A stretch of 64,000 nucleotides of DNA. Origin: Agapanthus africanus. Its lineage: Eukaryota; Streptophyta; Magnoliopsida; Asparagales; Amaryllidaceae. Location of the stretch: the NCBI GenBank assembly GCA_030015575.1, contig CM057337.1, positions 293,780,044 to 293,844,043 on the forward strand, in the 5' to 3' direction. Shown here one piece after another: positions 1 to 11,092 of this stretch. The number at the start of each line of letters is the position of its first letter. The first letter of the stretch is position 1. A model generated the notes under the pieces. It ran no database searches. It saw only the letters and a list, made by a program, of their open reading frames with translations, and was not told where the DNA came from. Position numbers and translations under genes: made by a program.

Positions 1-523
1 GACAATCCAATGCATTCATATACACATACCATCATCAAACACAGATCACAGATATGTATAACCCCCACTAATCGACATATAACGATTAGCCGACGTTGAA
101 TACATATAAACATCACAGATATAACCCTTTAGTCAAAGTGTAGTGAAGTTCGATCAAGAAATACGGATTTATAGGCCCCCAAAAATAAATTTCTTTTCTG
201 GAAAACCTGGGCACATATAAACCATCTTAAAAATCCCAAAATCATGCCAGAAGAACACTGCACCAAACTCGACCCAGAGCCGAGCCAACTCGGCCGCGGT
301 TGCGTGGCAATAGCTTGCTATTGCAGCGGAACCGCGGAGCTTTGGTCGATTCACTGGACCGGGTTTGGTGGCTTTCTTCACAAAATCCTGAGACGATTTT
401 TGGAGTATGATAAATTTTATTTTGAACGGGAAAAATTTTAACAGAAAGTTATATTTTGGTTTTTCGATTTTTCCGATCAAACTTCCATACACTTTCACTA
501 CCTAGCTAGTTTATGTTTAGTTA
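1..523 (-). other. Copia-a 5' leader (untranslated, partial)
   Basis: Untranslated leader between gag and the primer site of a minus-strand copia element whose coding part lies left of the window. Positions 1-130 match the leader of Copia-1 around 49283-49405, including the shared phrase GATTAGCCGACGTT. No conserved reading frame is present. It contains the paired hairpin listed at 294-337. Identity rests on similarity to two intact elements in this window. Confidence 0.85.
294..337 (-). other. Leader hairpin of Copia-a
   Basis: Outer arms CCGCGGTT (294-301) and AACCGCGG (330-337) are perfect complements. A symmetric 5x5 internal loop follows, then inner arms GCAATAGC (307-314) and GCTATTGC (317-324) with a two-base loop. 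The right edge lies 187 bp from the primer site. Hairpins of the same kind and location, with other sequences, occur in Copia-c, Copia-d, Copia-1 and Copia-2. Confidence 0.8.
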
Positions 524-536
524 GGCTCTGATACCA
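524..536 (-). other. Primer binding site, tRNA-iMet type (Copia-a)
   Basis: On the minus strand this reads TGGTATCAGAGCC, the complement of the 3' end of plant initiator tRNA-Met. It sits one base from the LTR end, as in Copia-1 and Copia-2, and fixes the element as minus-strand with its 5' LTR to the right. Confidence 0.93.
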
Positions 537-537
537 C

Positions 538-2598
538 TATAAGTCCACGTTGCCCACCCCAGTGCTTGCGGGGAGGCGGAAAACGGAATAAAAATCAAAT
601 TTTTATCACTTTAGGCAACATGGACTACACAAAGAAGGATCTTTGCTAAACAAAAACAAGCTAAAGCTAACTAGAAACTAGCTAAGGGTAGAATGGTTAT
701 ACCTAGGGCTTTATGTCCTTCTCTCCTTGCTCCTTGGAGTAGTAGAAAGAGGTCACCTTTGTCGTCTTCTCACGTCGAAAAAACATCCACCCGAAAGCCT
801 CAACCTTTGGCTTCAACTCCAAGCTAGAAGTAACTAGGGTGCAAGAAGTGCTAATCCTAGAACCCTAGATGAGAGTAGAGATTATCAAGAAGAGGTTTTT
901 CTCAAGCTCAAGTGTTTCTCAACACATGAGAGGGGAGAGCTTGAGGGAGACGAAGAACAAGAAAGAGAAAGTAAATGATAGAATGAGAGAATAAAACAAC
1001 CATTCTCACATATATGTTTGAATTATTATAAATTGATAATTAGCTAGATAATAGTCATGGTTAATCAGGAAATGACCATTATCATTTCATTTTTAATGCA
1101 AATTGCAAGGATCAAAGAGCATCTTCCAAATGAAATGATGATGGTCAAAGTGTCACCCTTGGTCAACAAGTCAAGAAGGTCAAATGGTCAACAACCATAA
1201 CCATGCACAATTATATTTAACTAATATCAATTAACCATAATACACACATAAACATTAGGGTTAATAAAATGACAATGGTCATTAACCCTAATCAAAGTCT
1301 CTCCCTCTGTCTCAAGCAACTGTGCATACGCACCCGTATTCGTGATCCGAAGAACACGAATACAATGAGATAAAACCAATCCCAAATCATATACTAGGAT
1401 CCGGCTTAAACCAAAGCCCGCTAGTATAAGCTGTCCGGACAGCAAACGTGCACGAGTGCGTGGATGTGAACGAACCCTGTCGCAAATCCATGCGACCTCT
1501 ACTCATTTTGCCTAAAGGAGAATAGCTCTCTGTGTGGGACTCTAAAAAGTCGACACTACGCTGGCAGTGGGTTTAACCACAGACCGCAAGCGACACTAGC
1601 TGTACGTAACGGTCCCCAGGTAGATGCCGATAAGAAGACTGACGAGGTGAACCCCATCTGAACTCCTACTGAGCCTGTATGTGACAGTCTCCGTACAGTC
1701 CGGTCTGTTCGTCTGATACATCGCATGGCGGGCCTAGGGGGGCAGTGAACGTCAGTCCCCTAATAGTGGTACAAGTTGTGTCGGACTGTAGCCCAGAACA
1801 CTCTGAGATAACACTAGAAACCTACCAGTATATTTCGCTTGCCCTGGCTAGGGACTACTCGTGTAATGGCTCTCCTGGATACAGCGTGATGTCAACCCCC
1901 AATACCGGGAGAGACGAATCATGTCTAACCGTCACTGCCTCCAAGTGCTTCGGGACTGCACCCAAAGACTACCTGTTTGCACGACTCCCTTGAGCCGTAG
2001 TAGGGTAGTGAGCCGTAGTAGGGTAGTAATCAAAGTGCAGTGGGAACACACTTGAGGCGAAGTGACAGTGTCAAGTCAGCGGACTAAGCTGTACTCATGT
2101 CACCTGGAAACTGATAACTGACGATAGGTATAATACCAACCAACAGTTCCCGACGAGTCATGTCCAGTGTACTCATAACCTATCGAGCACCCGCATACTA
2201 TCTCAAGTACGACGCACTGACGGCTGTGGGACAGACCGTCTCCCACGCTGGGATGAGAAGCGCATACGCTAGTCTACTCCGGAGTATCGATGCCCTGTCT
2301 CGATAGTCCAACAACTAGGGATCTGTATAAGGATGTGCTTATGGATTACCCAGCCCCCACGAGTGTGAGCGCCATCACAACGCTGGTAATCAAGCAAAGA
2401 TCCTAAGGGCTCTACTAATATGTATATAAGCGATATGCTAAAAGAAACACATGCACATATTGAAGTAGAGACAAACCAAGTAGCATACTACCATTTCGAG
2501 CAAGATTGTATATACAACTGTGAATATCCCAAGCTTCCATCAAGTAATATACATACTAGTATGATACAGTAATGGCCTTTAGGGCATATACACTAACA
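538..2598 (-). repeat. Copia-a 5' LTR
   Basis: A 2061-bp LTR of the same subfamily as the Copia-1 LTRs (2027 bp). The right end reads CTAACA (minus strand TGTTAG). The left end reads TATAAGTCC where intact copies have TGTAAGTCC, so the terminal CA of the LTR is mutated on the sense strand. The U3 part (about 1320-2598) is close to the U3 of Copia-1 and Copia-2. Five W-box cores (TTGACY on the sense strand) lie around 1142-1196. Short ORFs inside are not genes. Confidence 0.92.
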
Positions 2599-3135
2599 TC
2601 TTCTTCCAAACCATAGGCAGGTGCCGAACGGTAAGGGATGAAGAAAACCAATTAGCCTAACGATGGTGTACAGAAGGTAATAAGTAAAGACAAATAAAAG
2701 GATTAGTGAGAGGGCAAAGTAAACTGCGACTACTATTCATGACCAAACCAAGTATTTCATCGCCACTCCTACTTCACCTTTGTATTTCTCCAGGACACGC
2801 CGTATCACTACGAAGATCCACAGTTATCTGGATATTCCATCGTATGGCTATATACGAACTCGAAGGAACTTTTCCTGTTCGCAGATGGATTCTGGTTCAG
2901 GAGAAAGAGGAATAAGGTTTATTCAGTTGTCTTTTGTCTTCAGCTTCTCTCAGGTTGCGAGTACTCCTAGGATTAGGAGAGTATACCCATTATGCTTATT
3001 GGATAGTCTTCTTCAAAACCATAGGCTGGTGCCGAACGGTAGGGATTGAAGAAAACCATTTAGCCTAAGGGGGTGTATAGAAGGTAATGACTAAAGACTG
3101 ATAAAGGGATTTGGAGAGATGGAAAAGAAATATAT
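2599..3135 (+). repeat. Tandem repeat of Copia-b, 408-bp period
   Basis: The phrase beginning TCTTCTTCCAAACCATAGG at 2599 recurs at 3007, giving a 408-bp period with one full unit and a partial second. Each unit carries the phrases GGTGCCGAACGGTAGGG and TTAGCCTAA. The same repeat occurs in reverse orientation at 18128-18690. It lies where gag should be. I see no gag similarity, zinc knuckle or long frame in it, and its origin is unknown to me. Confidence 0.75.
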
Positions 3136-5660
3136 GGTTACTGTTGTGAATCTGATAATGGAAAAGGCATTACTAGGAATACCCAGATACCCTTTCGAAA
3201 TATTTACATGTTTCAGTTTCACTGTGTACTGTTAAAAGAAAACTAATTTCCCAATTAGACACTTGCTCCAGGGTATGTATTTACCAGGTTTGATTCTCAA
3301 ATCTGTATGGTTTTACAGCTGATGAGTGGGAGTAAGTTATTGGGAATTGGGTGATTATCCTCATTATATCGGGATTCGTTGTAATTGGTGATATTTGAGT
3401 AAATCGCCTGGGTTGTTTGCCGGACGGCAAATATTTGGTTTTGAATATCCGTTATTATGCACCAATTTCAAATTGATATATCTGTACGTTTATTTTTATA
3501 AAGTGAGATATAACTTTTTGAAATTATGTCTATGACATTTACCTATATAAGTGGATGGTTAGGTACGGAGCATTAAACAGCGGTATAATTCTTCTTAAAC
3601 ATAAGTACAGTTTTCAACCTACAACGCACAGGGAATGAGTTATTAGACTCAGGGGACTTATACAGAGTATTGTATTTTGTCCAGTGTCCATTTGGACAGA
3701 GAGGTTGGTACTCGTACTATATTCTGTTTACTTGTGACTTCTCTAGTTCTTAGACATATGTTTCGTAGAAATACAAGGTCCAAGTTTTGAGAAGTTATAG
3801 GTATAGGAATAAAGTAGAGAACCAGGTATTGTAAGTATCAGGATTCTTTAAGGTGATCGAAGATGTAGATACTTGTGTATGGTATTCAGTTGATAGTAAT
3901 GGTTTTTGAGAAACTTGTATCACTTTCAGGTTACTCATATCTGGATGCATTCATAAGTTGAGTAACGCTGATCGGCCTCCTTCCTTTTATTTGACATGCA
4001 CTGGAGACATCTGTATGATTTGAATCTGGTTCCCAATAAATCAGTGCCTCTATTTCTATATTGGATATAGAACGGTTCATATCTTAACGATGTTAAGGTA
4101 CGGGAGTTGTCCGGCTTATGCTTAAAACCAGACTCTGGATAACTCAAGGCATGTTTCTGTAATGGCTGTTTATGGGTTGACCCGGGCTATGACGAGGGTT
4201 GATTTTCTACCATGTGGAAGATCAATAGTGATATTGTTCTTGACTTGCCACAGTTTTAGTAGAATGGATTTTTTCAGAAAACAGTAGTGGGAGTATGGTA
4301 GAACTGGAAGTAACTCCAGAACCGCAAACGATTACTGAAGATTTGTTAAGAACCTAAAGATTCAATCTGGTTTGACATTCCATTAGCCACTCCGCAGATA
4401 TTGTGGGTAACCTCAAACACCCGAGAGGTACTCCGGTAGCCTCATGGACGGTGACAGGGAGGTTCTTGTTTACCCAGACTTGCCATTGCTGTTGTTCCAG
4501 ACTGTGAGACCCGGCAGGAGGATGAGTATAGCGTCGTTCTGAACAGGCTTCAGAAGTGCACGTGTATATAACTCTGCCAGAGGGTTTTCGTAGTCAGTGG
4601 GAGCAGCGGAAGCATAGTGGACAAGTTGCTTATGTCTATTTATGGACTAAAGTAGAAAGAGCGGAGATAGATCATCTATTTCTGATGTGACAGTCATAGG
4701 TTTGACTTCATCAGAATAGGGGATGGACCTGTTAAGAATGTAGTAGGGTGGGATGTCCTGGTATTCGGATGGCATACACAGAGTAGGAAGTGAAATTCCT
4801 ATACTACGATCGGTTATACATTGGTTGTCACACAGTTGTTTCTCCACATAGGATATAGATATAATATCAGACATTCTGGTTACTAGATCCAGATTTGGGT
4901 AGTTTCCCAATCTGGGTACTTAGACAGCATTCTAAAGGTGTTTTAGAATGGACGACTCCTGGCATGGTGGTGTACCTGCAGGTTATGGAGTCACCCTCTC
5001 TAAATGTGTCTTACAGACTAAAGGGGAGAGGGGTGTGCATGATTGGCAGATCACTTGCTTAGGCAATTGAGTCAATCATGAGATGTCAAGTACCACACCA
5101 GATGTTGATTTTGCACGAGATGCAATAAGTTGATATTAATCCAATCCGGGAGAAACGTTCGGAAGCAGTTTTACAACATAAGTGGATGTTCTAGGGCTAA
5201 GATAACAACAGCCTCTTTTAGGAAACGGTTATCATTCCAGGCTTCCAAGGTGACCTGGATGACAGAGTGATTGTCAGAGTTATAGTTTTCCCTCTGACGA
5301 GGGGCAGTATTTTGGACTGGTGGTCCAAGCTGATACTGAGGGAGGTGGAGCGCAGGATACAGATTAAGTTCAGTCGACGATGCAGTTTAAGAAGTTTGGA
5401 TTTGGAGTTCATTTATGAACTAGGTCCCATCAGATATCCAGACAAAATCTAAGACAAGTATTGCTCATTTCGGGAGATGGCTTTATCCGTGAACTTGAGA
5501 TAAAGAGAGACGTAGAAAGAAACATCAGGGCGGATCCACTAGCTGAGGCTATTCCTCGAATGCAAAAGTTTCGCAAACGGGCTTTGTGAGACTGATTAGT
5601 AGAGGAGTTGGGTGTTCGGTATTACACGGGCTATGAGTATGCGACATCGCAATAATTAGC
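3136..5660 (+). pseudogene. Decayed copia pol (Copia-b)
   Basis: Plus-strand remains of a copia pol, riddled with stops and frameshifts. Recognisable pieces run in family order. Around 4285-4345 is VELEVTPEPQTITE, matching VELEEIPEPQTITE after integrase in Copia-1. Around 4420-4480 is PERYSGSLMDGDRE. Around 4555-4650 is a reverse-transcriptase segment CVYITLPEGF followed by a YLW-like decayed SIYGLKQ. Around 5490-5590 is the RNase H tail, EIKRDVERNIRADP against EIEVRRVASEDNTADP. The YVDD box and the DTG protease site are not seen. It cannot make protein. A polypurine tract and 3' LTR follow directly. Confidence 0.85.
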
Positions 5661-5666
5661 CTTGAG

Positions 5667-5680
5667 TGCAAGTGGGAGAT
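5667..5680 (+). other. Polypurine tract (Copia-b)
   Basis: TGCAAGTGGGAGAT lies directly before the LTR start TGTTGG. It is identical to the polypurine tracts of Copia-1 and Copia-2 and primes plus-strand DNA synthesis in this family. Confidence 0.9.
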
Positions 5681-7794
5681 TGTTGGATATAGTGCCCTCA
5701 GAGTCAATTATTGGATTGCAGGCAAGTGATTGCAATGATTGAGGGAGGACTATACCGGTAGGACAGTCTTACTCGAGAGCTTTGTATACTATCTGGTTTG
5801 TCTTTATCATCGTGTACATGCTTTAGATGACATTGTTGTTCACTATTACACGTTGATAGAGAATAGTATACTATCTGGTTTAACTTTATCATCGTGTATA
5901 GCTTTAGGTGACCTTACTGGTCATTATTGCACGTTGGTAGAGCCCTTAGGATTCCTGCTTGACTACCAGCAGTATGATGGCGATCATATACGTGGGAGCT
6001 GGGGTCTATAAGCACATCCTTAAGGTGGTCCCTAGTCATGGGAGTTTCGAGACAGGGCATCGATACTCCGGAGTAGACTAGTGTATACAGTCGAGACCCC
6101 GACGAGGGGCGGTGGCCGGTCTCACAAGCCACTGGTGTCAGTTGGTTCACCTAAGATGTATACAGGTGCTCATTAGGTTATGAATACACCGGACAGGACT
6201 CGCCGGAAACAGGTTAGTTGGTATCATACCTGACGTCAGATAGCAGTTCCCTGGTGACATGTGTACAGATTAGTTCATTGACCTAAGGTCGTCATTTGTC
6301 TCTTGTGAGTTCTCACTGTGCTTTGATTACTAGCCTACCATGGCTCAAAGGACTCGTGCAAACAGATTTTAGTCGGGTACAGTCCCGAGCCATATGGAGG
6401 CAAGTGAGCGGATCGGCAGGGGATTCTTCTCTCGCGGTATTGGGGGTGAGATCGCGCTGTTTCTAGGAGAGCCATTACACAAAGCCCTCGGCCGTGGCAG
6501 GAGATTTACTGGTAGGTATTCCAGTAGTATCTCAGGGTGTTCTGGGCTACACTCCGACATGACTTGTACCGCTTTTGAGGGTCTGACTTTTACCAACCCC
6601 CTAGGCCCGCCATGCGATGCTCATAGACGAACGGACCGGACTGTACAAATATAGTCACTGACAGGCTCAGTAGGGTGTCAGGATGAGTTCGCTCATCGAC
6701 CTTCCTTTTAGTCAATACCTAGTAGCCCGTTACGTACAGCTAGTACCTTTGACGTGCTACTGGTTAAATCCACAGCCAAAGTATTGACGAGTCTTTAGAG
6801 TCCTCCACAGATAGTTTCTCAAGTTTCGGGCGAAACGTTGTAGAGGCCGTATGATATATGGCAGGGTTCGATCATATACGTGCGGTATTGCACGGATCAT
6901 AATTGGACGGATCTTACTAGTGGGCTTTGGTTTAAGCCAGATCCTAATATTAGATTTGTTGGATTACTTTAGTCTCATCGCATTCGCATTCAGTCGGAAT
7001 GCGGCTGCGGGTATGTATATAAAGGTGAGGGGTATCCTTGTGATCCGTCACGAGTTTACTTTAGATGTTGCCGGATTTTTCTTTGTTGAACCAAACATTT
7101 GGATTTATGTTTGGATGGTGGAAATAATAAGCTAGAATCTCATCATGAGATGCATTAATATGACATTGACATATATCATGACTCATGGTCTCTTCTTTAG
7201 CAAAAAATGTCACATCTGTAGATTGGTTTGAGTCGTGTGATGAAAAGAGAGAAAGAGGGGCTGCCATGTTAGTGGGTGAGCTCTCATATTATGACACTTC
7301 TCACTCTCTCTCTTTTTTCAATATAGCAAGAACAAAAGAAAAGAAAAGAAAGCCTTCTCTTCTTCTTCTTCTTCCTCTATCTCATTATCTTCATCAATGG
7401 CAACACCTTCAACCTCCATCCAAAGCAATGGATGCAAGAGACAAAGTGATCACAAACATTCTCTACAATACCTTGGACACGTCGGCTAGCACACATCGTG
7501 CCCGAGTTGCTTCGGATGAAGCGGGAGCCCGTAAAAAGACTCGTAGATTTGGTGCCTTTTCTGACGAGGAGATCAAGACCGGAGATGCCGCGAGGAGCTA
7601 GGGATGGTGGCCGAAGACCGAAGGACTTGGATCGATCGGTATAGCTTTCCAACCCTCTCTCTAGATAGCCAGTTGTAGGTTAATGGTTCGATCCGGATTT
7701 TAAGCATATGATAGCGCCGGTTTAAAGTTAAGAAAAATTTTCGTTCCGCATTTTGGCCTCGGAAAGACGTCCTGGGCGCTACCGTAGTCTTACA
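5681..7794 (+). repeat. Copia-b 3' LTR
   Basis: A 2114-bp LTR starting TGTTGGATATAGTGCCC right after the polypurine tract and ending CGTAGTCTTACA. It matches the reverse complement of the Copia-c LTR at both ends, so the two elements are one subfamily. A TC-rich stretch near 7295-7385 includes (TCT)n. The 138-residue ORF inside it (7185-7601) is not backed by any family signal. Confidence 0.9.
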
Positions 7795-8904
7795 ATATGT
7801 GCAGGACCGTGGATAATGCGATATGAGATACCATATTATATTCTCGCGATATTTAGATATGAGCCGGGTCATCAGATCAAGTGTTGATTCGATGAATCGG
7901 TACATGATATATTAGTCGATTATATTCGATATAGCCGGATTGTCGGATCAAGTGTTGATTCGATGATTTCATGTATAATAATATATATGATATATTGCAT
8001 TACATTATCTAATATTGGCTTGCTTTATTATTTCATTTTCTCACCGGATAATACATTGATATATATGCGCTATATATTAATTGTATTATTTTGTTTTGTT
8101 ACAAATATATAATATATATGTGATATATATTATTGTAACATGATATGATTACTAATGCAACATGTTTAGTGGAGATTAAACAAGGTTAGGGTTTGAATTG
8201 GGTTAGTTCTTTCATGAACCTTCTAGAAGGTTTTCTTTTGTCATAAGAAAGATATTATGGTTGATATTTTCTAGTGACTCATTGTTTAACTCAACCCAAA
8301 CCCTAGCCCTAGTTAATTCTCTACATGAGTTATCCTTGTCATCCTTGACCATGGTTGCATTATTAATGATATATCATTTCATTATTCATCACAAAAGGAT
8401 TAATGCATTATTTTTCTTCTTCTTCTTCAACCTTGAGCTTTGAGAAAGCTTACTAGGTTTTCATTTTGTGATGATTAAAAGTGAGAATTTGATTTAAAAA
8501 GAGAGCATAAATACTACTCCATCATCCTCATCTAATCTAGCCAATTAGATTAGGGTGTTCACCTCATTAGAGTGAGAAGAACATGAGTTATAGAAACTTC
8601 GAGGTAGATCATCGGAGAAACGGAATACTACAAGCTAGCATGGATCGTTCGAGTTGTGGAGCCTCTCTTGAGTCCGGGAGATCGTGGATCGCGGCGAAGA
8701 GACTTCTACTCGGAGCTTATGAAGCGAAGGAGCGGACTACAAAAGTTGTAATCCCTCACACTTAGTTGTAAAGATGTTTACTTGCATGTTAAACCCTAAT
8801 AATCTAGCAAAGAACCCGGCTTTGGGTTGTTCGGCACGTCTAAAATTTTATTCGGGCATGGTTGATGCCTTATAGACCTTCATAAGAGTGCCAAGGAACC
8901 CTAC
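7795..8904 (+). repeat. Plus-strand LTR fragment, probably copia, 5'-truncated
   Basis: AT-rich sequence without coding signal. The right part (8500-8900) is laid out like the promoter and U5 half of the copia LTRs here: a TATA-like CATAAATACT near 8506, then a region resembling the LTR end, finishing AACCCTACA. It stops abruptly at 8904 where Ty3-C LTR sequence begins in mid-LTR, so the junction is a deletion or recombination break. The 5' boundary is uncertain. Confidence 0.5.
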
Positions 8905-11092
8905 ACAAAGGCCCGCTAAAATCACATGTCGTGTCCCAAATACGTATCACAATATATCACCGATCTCATGGCACTATGCCTAATCTCATCGACTCATCTC
9001 CAAATATCATCCACAATTCTCATCATCCAGGTAAATGTATAACAAAAATGCATGTGTGTGCGTGTGGGTGTAAACCTATTCTAGGGTTCTCAACTAGGAA
9101 CTATACTAGTTGACTTCTATACCTTAATCTAATCATAGTACACCTAATATCATCTCTATATCCACGACACACAATAAGCTATCATAAAATAGTATATATA
9201 TACTATACTAAGTATCGGACTGCGGGGGTGCTATACGCCATCCACCCGATTTCCCCCATAGATATAATCTATTCACCTGGATTCCGCTTTCCGTTGCCGA
9301 CGCTGCCACGCGCTTGCTTGTCGTCTCAAAGTCTTCGTGGGGTACCTACACATCTTAATGTATCGCATCGCGTTAAAACCAAATCAAAACTAAAACGACA
9401 CTCTTAGAAGCTTATAGGTTAGAACCTATGGTTTGCTCTCGCAAAACAACTCGATATCACTCCATATAGACGTACGAATGTCACAAGATCGAGATAAAGC
9501 ACAAATACCAAAAATCCAGAATATAAATACACAAAACCACAACTTGAGTCAAAATAGCAGCACATGTAAAGATTTTGTATAAGGTGAAAACAATGTTCCA
9601 AAACAATACTGGAGTGATGTATAAAGTGTAAATGAGATATGAAAGCAACTAGGACTCCTGACATCACAAGGTGGCCCGTCTCCTACCCAAGAATTCCGGC
9701 GACGCCGGCCCTGTTAGGGAATTGGGGTGTCAAGTCTGTAGGGTAGTCTCCATGCAGTCAATATTGGGTATTGGTCCTGCTAGTTTTTCCAGTAAGCATC
9801 TAGGGTCACTCCAGATTTCCTTTGGGCTACCAATCCAACACAAAACCATGGTTTGGTATATAGAGTTTAAGTCGTGGCAAATTCGTAGTACTACACTGTA
9901 GGAAATTGGTCCCAGATTCGGATTATGGTGATAACCAAGTGAGCAAACAACACTAGGATGATATATAGGGTGTATGTGACCTACTGTAGCAACTTGGACC
10001 CATCCCCTCACTAAGTGGCCGAGCACCTCAAAGGGAAAATCAGGCCAGGCCGGCCCAGGGTGCTCCCATGGTGTTCGTCTCCCTTCAGTGGGTTCCTATG
10101 GTCTCAAATGGGTCTCTGGAGTTGTTTATTTTTCCAATAAACATCCTAGCTTATTCCAGATTTTCCTGCACACTCAAAGTCCATAAACCGACATGGAAGT
10201 TCTGAAATTTCGTATTTTTGGGTTTCAGTTTTGGTTGGTCTGGGTTTTCTACCATCAGGAAGGGTTTATAGGTCACTAATAAGGCTTATTAGCACTAATC
10301 CAACTCAAGATAACCTCAACCCTTTTTAGGCTTTTCCAATGTCCACAAAAATTCTCCAAAACGATGTTAAACTTGTAATGAGGCTATAGCACAAGAAACA
10401 CTACACTAATTCTGAAAGGGGTTACCTCATCCAGCTCTCGAGAATCTCTTACAGCGCCAAAATCGTATTTTTCTTGGTCAAGTGGGTAGCTTGCGAGGTT
10501 GTGCACAACTTTTGTGAAATGGAAATGAGATTTCGGAGTGTTTTTCATGGAGTTTTTACGTGAAGAGAAGAAGAAGAAGAAGAAGAAGATGATGAGGGGG
10601 AGGGGCTGCTTGCTCTGGGCGAGCCCAAGGAAGGAGTGAGGGAAAGAGAGAGAGTGTGTGCAAGGTCAATGCCCATACCTCATAACTACCCCCCTCCACA
10701 CCTCTTGAATTTTCGTTTCTTTTTCTTTTCTTTTATTTTCTTTTCCCTCTAATTTCCTTCTCTCCTCAATAGTAAACCCAAAACAATTCATGGTAGAAAA
10801 CGCACAAGTCAAATGAAAAAGATATGGTGCATGTTTGCACAAAACTTGTTTAAAGCGCGATTAGCGATTTTTAATCGCGATTAGCAATAAATTAGCATAT
10901 AATTAAACATAAAAACTTAAAATTTGCATAATTTATATAAAACACCCTCTTTTAAATAATTTCCATAATTTTCAAAAAAAATCCCAATTTATCGGTATTT
11001 AATTATACCGAAATATTAAAATATTCATTAAAAATAATATTAAATTATAAAAATTCCTAAAAATAATATTTTAATTATTTTTTAATGTTACA
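8905..11092 (-). repeat. Ty3-C 3' LTR, truncated
   Basis: Matches 16196-18127 of the full 5' LTR of the same element, starting in mid-LTR at AAGGCCCGCTAAAATCAC. The first 2.5 kb of the LTR (13670-16195 in the other copy) are missing. It ends TTAATGTTACA. It keeps about 250 bp (around 10655-10905) that the 5' LTR lacks, and carries a (GAA)n run near 10561-10590. Confidence 0.88.

Noticed and set aside
7185-7601. 138-codon ORF near a TC-rich, promoter-like stretch
   Set aside because: It falls wholly inside the Copia-b 3' LTR; basic and low-complexity residues come from GAA/TCT-rich DNA.
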